DNA of 5,558 nt, from positions 1 to 5,558 of the forward strand of contig VYCX01000523.1 of NCBI GenBank assembly GCA_009843725.1, read 5' to 3'. Shown piece after piece: positions 1 through 5,558 of this stretch. The stretch comes from Boseongicola sp. SB0675_bin_26. Lineage in GTDB: Bacteria > Pseudomonadota > Alphaproteobacteria > Rhodobacterales > Rhodobacteraceae. Position numbers and translations under genes: made by a program. Within the stretch, counting starts at the first letter, position 1. Each line of letters begins with the position of its first letter. The notes beneath the pieces were generated by a model. The model saw nothing but the letters and a program-made list of their open reading frames with translations. It was not told where the DNA came from and searched no databases.

Positions 1-253
1 CAGGCCTGGCGGCGGCGGAGCGGGGCCTGGCCCCGCAGGACGGGTCGGACCGAACCCATCATGGATCGCGCAAGCGGATCCGTTCGGAAGCGAGGTCGGC
101 CCGTCCTCCCTTCGCCTCCCGGGCCCTCTTATGAGACCTCTTCTGTCAAGTCCCTTTTTCATGACCGTCACATCGATCGCCTCTCCTTCCGTCAGGGGCG
201 GCTTCAGCGCCGCCGGGGACACTTCGGCCGGACTGGCCAATCCGCGGCAGCGC
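1..253. other. Region downstream of the transporter gene, no confident gene
   Basis: No gene here can be supported with confidence. The best candidate is a minus-strand frame starting at a GTG (169-171) and open to the left edge. It is preceded by a strong Shine-Dalgarno-like run, GGAAGGAGAG (complement of 181-190), about 8 bases upstream of the GTG. The predicted start reads MTVMKKGLDRRGL, but it soon runs into AGA/AGA/ATA/AGA codons and then proline/glycine-rich sequence unlike the codon use of the neighbouring gene, so it may be chance. A GC-only dyad lies at 20-36 and a second possible hairpin at 197-214 (GGCGGC, six-base loop, GCCGCC). Neither is followed by a T-run on either strand, so neither is a convincing intrinsic terminator for the transporter gene. 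Confidence 0.4.
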
Positions 254-2455
254 CTAGGAATTGCCCAGTTTCGAGCGATGCCTCAGAAGAAAGGCGAACA
301 GTTCCTGCGCCAGTTCGCCATCTTCGTTTTGCAGCGATTCAATGCCGTTCGCCGCCAGCACCATCGTGCGGCATGGAGTCCTGGCCGTCGCGGCATGGAC
401 CGCGGCCTGCTCGGAAAGTGCCGCCCACGGTTCGATCACGTCGCCCGGAGCGCACTGGTACAGGCGCCGCCCCGAGGGATCCTGCACGGACACTTCGCCG
501 GCCACGAGAAAGTGCGCTCCCTCCGCGAACTCGCCGCTCTCGACAAGCAAGTCACCCTTCCCGAACTCCCGCGGCTCGATCCAGGGTTCGAGACGCTCGA
601 TCAAGTCCTCGAAGGCGGCCTGTGCGTCCAGATGGTCCGTCAGGTCGTCGTCGACGCGGTGGAGCAAGGCGCTGCGGGCCGTGTCGCCGGCCTGCGCATG
701 TTCCTCCAGCGCCGCTGCGAGAACGGCGTCCTCGCCGGTTTCCAGCCCGTGGTCCAGATCCATCTCGAATCTCAGGACCCCTTCCTCGTCAGCGGCAAGG
801 TGCTGCCGCAGGTGCGCCTGCAACTGTTCCGAAGCCTCGCAGATCAGGACCGTAGACCCGGCGGCCTTCGCGGACCGCGCGAACTGGCACAGCACGTCGA
901 TGGCGGAAAAGTCGCAACCGGAGACGGCCGCGAAGTCCAGAAGGACAACGCCCGGGCGCGCGCCGTTCCGTATCGGCTGCCTGAGGCGTTCGACCAGCCG
1001 GTGCGCGCTGCCGAAAAAGATGTAGCCGCGCAGCATGTACGCGTGCAGGGACGCGCCACGATCCAGCAGTATCACGCGATCAGGAATGGACCGGACCTTG
1101 GTGCTGGACCGTTCGCGCCCCGTGAACTCCTCATGCACGACGTCTATCCGGCTCACGCGGAAGGCGAAGACGACAAGCGTGGCGAGAATTCCCACGCCGA
1201 CGCCCTCGATGAAGCCGAAGGCGGCAATGGCGGCACCGATCAGGACGATGATGACGTATTCTGTCGCAGGCAGCCGGGTGCGGGCCCGGATCAGCCAGGT
1301 GTGCAGCAAGTCCCCGCCGATGAAGAACAGCACGCCGCCGATGACGGACATGGGCAGCAGTTCCAGGACCCCGTTGCTGTAGAACAGCGACATCCCGAGG
1401 ATTGCGGCGACGACGACGCCGATCCACGGCGTGTCGACGTCGAGCCTCCGGCACGGCAGCGTCATGACGAAGGACTGGCAACCGGGCGCGCTTCCCCCGA
1501 GGCCGGCCAGGACGTTGGCAACGCCGGCCACCCGGAATTCCCTGTTCAGGTCGATCTCGGCACCGGTCGCGACCTCGAGGCCGTTGACGTAGACCAGCAG
1601 GCACAGAAACGTGACCAGGGTGACGGCAAGCAGTTCCGGCAGGCGGCTTGCCACGAGGCCCCAGTCAACAAGCGCCAGGGCGTCCACGCTGAAGGCCGGC
1701 CATAGCGCGCCCTCGCGCGCCATCCCGGACATCAGCAGGCCCTGGGCCTGGGCTTCCTCCACCGGAACGTCGAGAAACAGCAATCCGAGATGGTAGAGCG
1801 TGGCGACAAGCGCGACGCTTCCCATCATGGCCATGAAGCTGCCGCCGCGATTCATGACGATCACGAGGACCAGACCGTAGACCGCTCCGGGCACCCACCG
1901 CCACGCCAGTTCGGCGTCAAGGAGACGGGGAAGGGTCCGCCAGTCCACCGCCTCTCCGCTCATCACCGAAAGCGACACCAGGACCAGGACGCATCCGGTG
2001 CCCGCGAAGAATCCGCCCGCGACCGGATAGGGAATGAAACGGAAGAAGCTGGCCAGGCGGAAATGCCCGACCGCGAAAAAGAGCAGGCCCGTGATCACGC
2101 CGGAGAGCAGCAGGAGCACGACCATTGTCGTGAACGCGGCATCCGGCCCAAGGCCCGAACCGGCCGCGACCGCGGCCCCCAGCGCCGCGATCGCGGTCGC
2201 CGGGATTTCCTGCGGACAGGCGAGCATTCCCGAGAAGCTGCTCGTCGTGCCGATCAGCAGGCAGAACACCATGGCGCCGAACACCATCATGCCCGCGCCC
2301 TGGACCGCATAGGGCAGCAAGGGCCCCTTGAAGATGACCGCGGCAAGCGCAAGACAGTGAATGATGACAACCGCGGCCACGAGAGCGCCGACGGCAAGCG
2401 CACGCATCATGACGGGCGACAGAAGGTCGCCGTGCATTTCCGACAGCCGTTTCAT
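254..2455 (-). CDS. SulP/SLC26 family anion transporter with STAS and CNB-like domains
   Basis: Predicted inner-membrane anion transporter (sulfate, bicarbonate or another anion; the substrate cannot be read from sequence), 733 aa from the ATG at 2453-2455. Residues about 16-432 are a run of hydrophobic segments with SulP-like signatures: IPYPVAGGFFAGTG (about 141-154) and GGSAPGCQSF (about 320-329). A STAS domain follows (about 455-553), with the core GVVLLDFAAVSGCDFSAIDVL near 502-522. The tail (about 606-728) has the glycine pattern of a cyclic-nucleotide-binding fold (GDLLVESGEF, FLVAGEVSV, APGD), but where the phosphate-binding cassette should give GE and Arg it reads IEPWAALSEQAAVHAA. 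Nucleotide binding is therefore doubtful. Start choice: the ATG has a weak AGAAG three bases upstream. The frame also extends to a TTG at 2489-2491 (745 aa) with a poor ribosome site. No neighbour suggests the substrate. Family call firm; ligand and substrate unknown. Confidence 0.93.
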   Translation of the reverse strand: MKRLSEMHGDLLSPVMMRALAVGALVAAVVIIHCLALAAVIFKGPLLPYAVQGAGMMVFGAMVFCLLIGTTSSFSGMLACPQEIPATAIAALGAAVAAGSGLGPDAAFTTMVVLLLLSGVITGLLFFAVGHFRLASFFRFIPYPVAGGFFAGTGCVLVLVSLSVMSGEAVDWRTLPRLLDAELAWRWVPGAVYGLVLVIVMNRGGSFMAMMGSVALVATLYHLGLLFLDVPVEEAQAQGLLMSGMAREGALWPAFSVDALALVDWGLVASRLPELLAVTLVTFLCLLVYVNGLEVATGAEIDLNREFRVAGVANVLAGLGGSAPGCQSFVMTLPCRRLDVDTPWIGVVVAAILGMSLFYSNGVLELLPMSVIGGVLFFIGGDLLHTWLIRARTRLPATEYVIIVLIGAAIAAFGFIEGVGVGILATLVVFAFRVSRIDVVHEEFTGRERSSTKVRSIPDRVILLDRGASLHAYMLRGYIFFGSAHRLVERLRQPIRNGARPGVVLLDFAAVSGCDFSAIDVLCQFARSAKAAGSTVLICEASEQLQAHLRQHLAADEEGVLRFEMDLDHGLETGEDAVLAAALEEHAQAGDTARSALLHRVDDDLTDHLDAQAAFEDLIERLEPWIEPREFGKGDLLVESGEFAEGAHFLVAGEVSVQDPSGRRLYQCAPGDVIEPWAALSEQAAVHAATARTPCRTMVLAANGIESLQNEDGELAQELFAFLLRHRSKLGNS

Positions 2456-3500
2456 GCGCTTCTGCGGCAATCTCCAGGGGCTTGGACGCAACAGGCCTTG
2501 CAGCGCGCGTCAAGGGGCATCCAGACGGCCGCACCGGCGGATGATCGGGCGGGCGGGTCGACGTTCGCTCGAGGGCCGCACCCAGACGGCGCTCCAGCCG
2601 GTTCCTGGCAATGCTGGTGCCTCCCGCGAAACCCGACCGCCAGCGTAGCGGCGGAGGAGGACCGCGTGCACGGGAATGCGGCGAGGGCCGACGCGCGCGC
2701 GCGACAGGCATTCCTGCCGTGGCGACCCACCATGCCTTGCCATCGGAACAGGCCTTTCCTCGTCGCGCTATGCCCTGACGCGACGCCGTCGGCGGGTCTG
2801 CGCCCGGTCGCGTCGATGCTGAGGCGGAAACCGTGGTCCAGAAGGCGGGGCCGGTGCTCTCGCGGGGCGCAAGGCTGGCGGTCCGTGTCGTCTGGGCCGG
2901 ACGGCAGAAGACGCCGGACCCGACGCGAAACGCCCAGGCTGCAGGCAAGGTCACCAACCCGGGCCTGACTTGCGCCGCGTGGCGTCGTCCGACAAGCGCA
3001 AGATCGAAACATGCTCCTCCACCCAACCATGGCCCTGGCGCACGACCGGAGACCGGCCATCGTCGGCAGCCGGATTCCAGGACCGGCCGTTCAGCCAACG
3101 AGCCCGCCCGGGGGACGACACGCCATGCCCGGTCGCTTCGTGCGCGCGCACCAGATCGCGGCTTCGCTAGCAGACATTTCGAGTCATGTACGTGGAGTCT
3201 TCGGGTCTTTCCGTGGTTTTACAGGGGTTTTTCGGGCAGATCCTGTCTCCGGTCGTCCAGGACTGCCTCCAGGCGTGCCGTGCGCGTCCTGGTCACGCAC
3301 CGACGCGAATCACGGCGCCGCGTGACGCCCGTACCGGACTCCCTTGCTTCGGCGGCAGGTTTCGGCGCGCTTGAGGTGCCGACAGGACTGGCGTGACGCT
3401 GATGCGGGTTAACGCGAAGACGTGCCCGACGTCGATGACCACTTCTTCACCTACGCAAGAGTGAAAGCGGGCTGACCAAGTCTCCGGGACCGGCATCTCT
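2456..3500. other. About 1.05 kb spacer without a supportable gene
   Basis: This lies between the divergent transporter and antitoxin genes. Several long open frames cross it on both strands, but their translations are Arg/Pro/Ala-rich, match no family I recognise, and are the usual by-product of high GC. Visible small features are an imperfect direct repeat, GCAYCCAGACGGC, at 2517-2529 and 2578-2590 (12 of 13 bases match), about 30-120 bases upstream of the transporter start; a minus-strand TTGACG (2508-2513) without a recognisable -10 box; and a short plus frame at 3422-3475 reading MPDVDDHFFTYARVKAG then stop, which looks protein-like but has no supported beginning. The sequence becomes less GC-rich from about 3170 rightward. 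It could contain decayed genes or a long untranslated or regulatory stretch. Confidence 0.5.
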
Positions 3501-3508
3501 GCCTGCGC

Positions 3509-3573
3509 GTCATGCCTGGGCTTGCGTCATATTGAACAATTGATGACAAAGGACATATATGTAATATGATGAC
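3509..3573 (+). promoter_or_regulatory. Candidate operator array upstream of the antitoxin gene
   Basis: Four copies of the pentamer GTCAT/ATGAC lie here: GTCAT at 3509-3513 and 3526-3530, then the inverted form ATGAC at 3543-3547 and 3569-3573. The first three starts are exactly 17 bp apart. The first two are within the longer direct repeat GCGTCAT (3507-3513, 3524-3530), and the last two within TGATGAC (3541-3547, 3567-3573). The middle pair forms GTCAT-N12-ATGAC. A 10-bp perfect palindrome, ACATATATGT, sits at 3553-3562, and TCATATT/AATATGA (3527-3533, 3563-3569) is a 7-bp inverted repeat around it. Xre-type antitoxins commonly repress their own operons. By inference, these sites would be where the downstream HTH protein binds. 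Confidence 0.5.
3540..3567 (+). promoter_or_regulatory. Candidate sigma70-type promoter for the TA operon
   Basis: The local sequence is markedly AT-rich for this window (3541-3600 is 24 of 60 G+C). A -35-like TTGATG (3540-3545) is followed after 16 bp by a -10-like TAATAT (3562-3567), which would start transcription near 3574 and leave a leader of roughly 30 bases. An alternative pairing is TTGAAC (3532-3537) with TATATG (3556-3561), 18 bp apart. Both overlap the repeated GTCAT/ATGAC motifs and the ACATATATGT palindrome, so a repressor bound there would block RNA polymerase. The match to consensus is only partial. Confidence 0.45.
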
Positions 3574-3605
3574 CCAAGCTCGGGTCTGTTCAAGAGATTG
3601 ACTGC

Positions 3606-4433
3606 ATGACCAGAAACGCACCGATTTTCGAAGTGCTGAGGGAAGGCGAACTGCGGCCACTGCCCGCCTCGAGACACGTTGCGCGTGATGAACAGGAGCT
3701 CCAAAGTGCCTGGAAGATCATTGCCGAACACTTGCATGCGGATGAGGATGCCGACGCGACGACGGGAGACCGCGACGCAAGAACCCGCTTTCTCATCGTC
3801 CCGCAACGCGAGATGGAGGATCATGTGCTGCTCGTAGTGGATGGGCGCACCTGGAAGGTGACGAGTTCCTACCCGAACCATGCTTCGGTTCCGACGGGCA
3901 GATGGCTGAATCAACCGTCGGGATTGTCAAGTCTCCTGGCGAAACTGTCGGGGCGCGCTTCCGAGCTGAGCGAGGAGCGAATCCAGTCGCTTCTGGACGT
4001 CCTGATCGATGCCGATCCATTCCAGCCCGTCGAGGCGAGGATAGACGCGCGCAACGCCGATCTGCGGGGAGAGTTCGTGAAGGACTTCCCTGTCCTGGAC
4101 AGCGCCACGGTGCATAGGCGGGCGGGGCTGAGGGGGATAAACACTGCCCAAACGGTCAATGCCTGGAGGAAACGGGGACGCATTCTCGGCCTGCCTGTCC
4201 AAGGCAGGTATGGCTACCCGGAATTTCAGTTTGACGCGGACGGTCAGCCCTTGAGACTGATGAAGGCCATTCTCGACGCCTTGCCGAAAGATTTCACCCC
4301 GTGGCAACGCGCCTTCTGGCTTGTCAGCCCGAAGGAGGAGCTGGACGGCAATACCCCGGAGAAAGCGATGCGGGACGGAAATGACCGAGTGGTTGAAGTG
4401 GCCAGGTCAGCCGGCCAGCTGCCCGTCGGCTAG
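3606..4433 (+). CDS. Xre/MbcA/ParS-type antitoxin with unrecognised N-terminal extension
   Basis: Predicted antitoxin and operon repressor, 275 aa, paired with the RES protein that follows. Residues about 164-210 look like the DNA-binding part (a helix-turn-helix-like stretch with NTAQTVNAWRKRGRILGLPV, then GRYGYPEFQFDADGQP). Residues about 215-275 resemble the toxin-binding tail of this antitoxin family, with the hallmark order W..AFWL..P...LDGNTPEKAM..G...VVEVA. The first 140 or so residues (an acidic linker near 44-58, then a region containing FLIVPQREMEDHVLLVVDGRTW) are not recognised; single-domain antitoxins of this type are much shorter. The ATG at 3606 is the first in frame after the promoter region. 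Its ribosome site is weak (AGAGA about 8 bases upstream). Antitoxin role is inferred from the C-terminal pattern and the toxin neighbour 17 bp downstream. The N-terminal role is unknown. Confidence 0.8.
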   Translation: MTRNAPIFEVLREGELRPLPASRHVARDEQELQSAWKIIAEHLHADEDADATTGDRDARTRFLIVPQREMEDHVLLVVDGRTWKVTSSYPNHASVPTGRWLNQPSGLSSLLAKLSGRASELSEERIQSLLDVLIDADPFQPVEARIDARNADLRGEFVKDFPVLDSATVHRRAGLRGINTAQTVNAWRKRGRILGLPVQGRYGYPEFQFDADGQPLRLMKAILDALPKDFTPWQRAFWLVSPKEELDGNTPEKAMRDGNDRVVEVARSAGQLPVG

Positions 4434-4440
4434 AGGAAGA
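4432..4440 (+). promoter_or_regulatory. Ribosome binding site of the RES gene
   Basis: The purine run AGAGGAAGA overlaps the stop codon of the antitoxin gene (TAG at 4431-4433) and ends 10 bases before the ATG at 4451. It is clearly stronger than the site of the upstream gene, supports the 4451 start, and suggests translational coupling within one transcript. Confidence 0.6.
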
Positions 4441-4450
4441 ACCCGAGCGG

Positions 4451-5071
4451 ATGAGAATTCCCGAAGTCGCTCATGTCGCTCGTCTGCATCCTCTGCCAGC
4501 GTCGACGACGCTATACCGGGTCCACAAAGCGGATTTCGCCGGAAACGCGTTCAATCCGTGCAAGGGTGGACCGAGCCGATTCGCGCCTCTCCACGACGGA
4601 AGCAGGCAGTGCATCCCGACTTCCTACGCGGCAACAACGCTTGACGGTGCAGCATTTGAGTCGGTGTTTCGCGGCATTCGAGACAAGTATGAATCCGTCC
4701 GACGGGAAGACCTCGACAAGTACAAGATCAGTTCCCTCGAGACCGGACCGTCCCTTCAGCTCGTGCCGCTCTTCACCCCGGAGCTCAGGGGGCTGGGGAT
4801 CGACACTGCGGAATTCTTCCGACCGTCTGACACGGCATACGAACATTGCCGCACGCTTGCGTTTCGCGCGTGGCGTGACAATCCGGTGGCGCACGGTCTC
4901 GTCTGGTCTTCGGTTCGGGACAGCCAGGCAAATGCGATGCTGCTGTTCGGCGACCGCCTGAACCCAAGCGACCTGGGCTTGACCTCCAGTCGTCCCGTTC
5001 ACACGGATCCGACCGCCTTGGGCGATCTGGAAGTCGCAGGCCAACGCGCCGGCTTGACGATCGTCAGGTAG
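4451..5071 (+). CDS. RES-domain toxin, predicted NAD+-consuming enzyme
   Basis: Predicted toxin of a RES/Xre toxin-antitoxin pair, 206 aa, cytoplasmic. Characterised RES toxins destroy cellular NAD+, by phosphorolysis (MbcT) or glycohydrolysis, stopping growth unless bound by the antitoxin. The sequence shows the expected order of family residues: LYRVH with Arg23, SRF with Arg43, Tyr59 in YAATTLDGAAFESVF with Glu70, and Ser153/Ser154 in GLVWSSVRD, followed by LLFGDRL. These provide the Arg, Glu and Ser for which the domain is named, so the enzyme looks intact. Length is normal for the family. The gene follows the antitoxin after 17 bp, the usual order for this family. Its codon use is less GC-biased than that of flanking genes (4681-4740 is 30 of 60 G+C), consistent with acquisition. 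Whether it hydrolyses or phosphorolyses NAD+ cannot be told from sequence. Confidence 0.9.
   Translation: MRIPEVAHVARLHPLPASTTLYRVHKADFAGNAFNPCKGGPSRFAPLHDGSRQCIPTSYAATTLDGAAFESVFRGIRDKYESVRREDLDKYKISSLETGPSLQLVPLFTPELRGLGIDTAEFFRPSDTAYEHCRTLAFRAWRDNPVAHGLVWSSVRDSQANAMLLFGDRLNPSDLGLTSSRPVHTDPTALGDLEVAGQRAGLTIVR
5055..5066. repeat. 12-bp perfect palindrome at the end of the RES gene
   Basis: TGACGATCGTCA reads identically on both strands. It lies within the last codons of the RES gene, where the protein-like part of the opposing minus-strand frame ends. No T-run follows it on either strand, so an intrinsic terminator is unlikely. It could be a protein-binding site, a recombination mark, or chance. 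Confidence 0.5.
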
Positions 5072-5362
5072 CAAGGGCGGCGCGTCGGGATCAAGCATGC
5101 CCTCCGGCATCGCGTCCTGGCGCCAGAAGGGCGTTGCCGGGCTTTCCGTCTCGAAGGGGTCCTGCCAGGCGAGCATCTCGAAGCCGGCAGCCTCCAGGTC
5201 GGCCTCCGTCTGGACGCGGATGCGGAAAGGGCCCGGCTCCGGCGCGGCCGCCGCGCCCGGGCGCGCGGCCCGCCTGCGCCACGCATCCCGGCAGTCCCCG
5301 ACCCGCCTGAGCACCGCCCAGGCAAGGGCGCCGTCCTCTCCCGCCGTTCCCTTACGCGGCAC
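5066..5362 (-). pseudogene. Truncated DUF6499/DUF2285-like regulator fragment
   Basis: Starting from a GTG at 5360-5362, about 99 codons have strong G/C third-position bias and look like true protein. Residues 13-31 (LAWAVLRRVGDCRDAWRRR) recall the AWEFLRRN..YR helix of DUF6499. Residues 60-88 (GFEMLAWQDPF through FWRQDAMPE) recall the DP...FWR pattern of DUF2285. Such proteins are small DNA-binding regulators often carried by conjugative and integrative elements of alphaproteobacteria. The frame stays open to 4511, but beyond residue 99 it is simply the complement of the RES gene and no longer protein-like, so the original C-terminus seems lost. There is no purine-rich ribosome site before the GTG, and the nearest upstream in-frame stop is at 5417-5419, so the true start may also differ. 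It could be a working fusion or a dead remnant. The family assignment is from memory of the pattern and is tentative. Confidence 0.45.
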
Positions 5363-5416
5363 CGGCGCCGGACAGGCGGGGAGGAGCCGCCCTGTCCGAC
5401 CCCGCCGCCGTGGCGG

Positions 5417-5558
5417 TCACCATTGCCATTCCAGTCCGAGCGCGGCCTCGAGGCCGTCCTCGCCCGCGGCGAGGCCGGCGCTGGCCGCCGACCGCAGGCC
5501 GGTCCGATCCCGGCCCCGTCCGCCCCCGTGCCGGGCGTCAGCCAGAAGTCGCGCTCGG
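5417..5558 (-). CDS. C-terminal end of a possible outer-membrane beta-barrel protein (partial)
   Basis: A minus-strand frame enters from the right edge and stops at TGA (5417-5419), giving 46 codons ending AGEDGLEAALGLEWQW. The last strand alternates hydrophobic residues (L, A, L, L, W, W at every second place) and ends in an aromatic residue, the pattern of the final strand of outer-membrane barrels and autotransporters recognised by the BAM machinery. G/C at third positions is strong over the last 25 or so codons. Near the edge, the next frame over (ERDFWLTPGTGADGAGIG) looks more protein-like, so a frameshift around 5500-5520, or a sequencing error in this 87% G+C stretch (5461-5520), is possible. 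The rest of the gene is outside the window. Confidence 0.4.
   Translation of the reverse strand, partial: RARLLADARHGGGRGRDRTGLRSAASAGLAAGEDGLEAALGLEWQW

Noticed and set aside
20..36. GC-only dyad GCGGGGCC-T-GGCCCCGC as a terminator
   Set aside because: It has a strong stem but no T-run on either strand and is far from the supported stop codons. A chance GC dyad is likely in this composition.
131..1705. Long plus-strand open frame (524 codons) antisense to the transporter
   Set aside because: It is fully inside the transporter gene. Its translation is rich in Asp/Gln/Arg/Gly with no domain, as expected for the opposite strand of a high-GC gene.
2485..2513. TTGACG on the minus strand as a -35 box for the transporter
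   Set aside because: No -10-like hexamer lies at 15-19 bp spacing; the expected place reads TGCGTC.
1790..2968. Plus-strand 392-codon frame crossing the transporter start
   Set aside because: It is composed largely of charged low-complexity sequence, overlaps the confident transporter gene for most of its length, and shows no recognisable family or ribosome site.
2452..3060. Minus-strand 202-codon frame in the spacer upstream of the transporter
   Set aside because: Composition is dominated by Arg, Ala, Ser and Cys without domain patterns. It overlaps the transporter start in another frame and has competing open frames of similar quality.
2833..3396. Plus-strand 187-codon frame in the spacer
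   Set aside because: No recognisable motif and a shadow-like Arg/Ser/Pro composition. The frame crosses the composition change near 3170 without any change in character.
3170..3500. Search for tRNA genes or an attachment site marking an island border
   Set aside because: No cloverleaf-like arrangement or T-loop GTTCGAATC-type sequence was found by eye, and I saw no long direct repeat shared with the right border near 5070.
3510..3914. Minus-strand 134-codon frame over the TA promoter and antitoxin start
   Set aside because: It is antisense to the antitoxin gene, which has far better domain support, and it has no recognisable motif of its own.

Overview
The window is high-GC DNA, most likely from an alphaproteobacterium or a similar GC-rich proteobacterium. 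This rests on strong G/C bias at third codon positions, the gene families present and the sequence style; no ribosomal or other marker gene is here to fix the taxon. Three segments can be told apart.

Left segment (1 to about 2455): one large gene on the minus strand encodes a SulP/SLC26-type anion transporter fused to a cytoplasmic STAS domain and a C-terminal cyclic-nucleotide-binding-like (CNB) domain. The CNB domain appears to have lost the phosphate-binding residues. The 253 bases downstream of it hold only a weak candidate for another minus-strand gene running off the edge. Upstream of the transporter lies about 1.1 kb in which I could not support any gene.

Middle segment (about 3500 to 5071): a two-gene plus-strand operon of the RES/Xre toxin-antitoxin type. 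An AT-rich promoter region carries repeated GTCAT/ATGAC motifs and palindromes, which are candidate operator sites for autoregulation. It is followed by a 275-aa protein whose C-terminal half looks like an Xre/MbcA/ParS antitoxin (HTH plus toxin-binding tail) and whose N-terminal 140 or so residues I do not recognise. The gene after it, 17 bp downstream with a good ribosome binding site, encodes a 206-aa RES-domain protein, predicted to consume NAD+. The segment is less GC-rich than the DNA on its right, as expected for an acquired defence or stability module.

Right segment (about 5066 to 5558): extremely GC-rich DNA whose coding signal is on the minus strand, convergent with the toxin. It holds an N-terminal piece resembling the DUF6499/DUF2285 regulator-like proteins of conjugative elements. 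Its protein-like character stops exactly where the toxin gene begins to overlap it, so it looks truncated. Upstream of that is the last 46 codons of what may be an outer-membrane beta-barrel or autotransporter protein. The TA module therefore probably landed in, or recombined next to, an older minus-strand gene. A 12-bp perfect palindrome lies at this junction.
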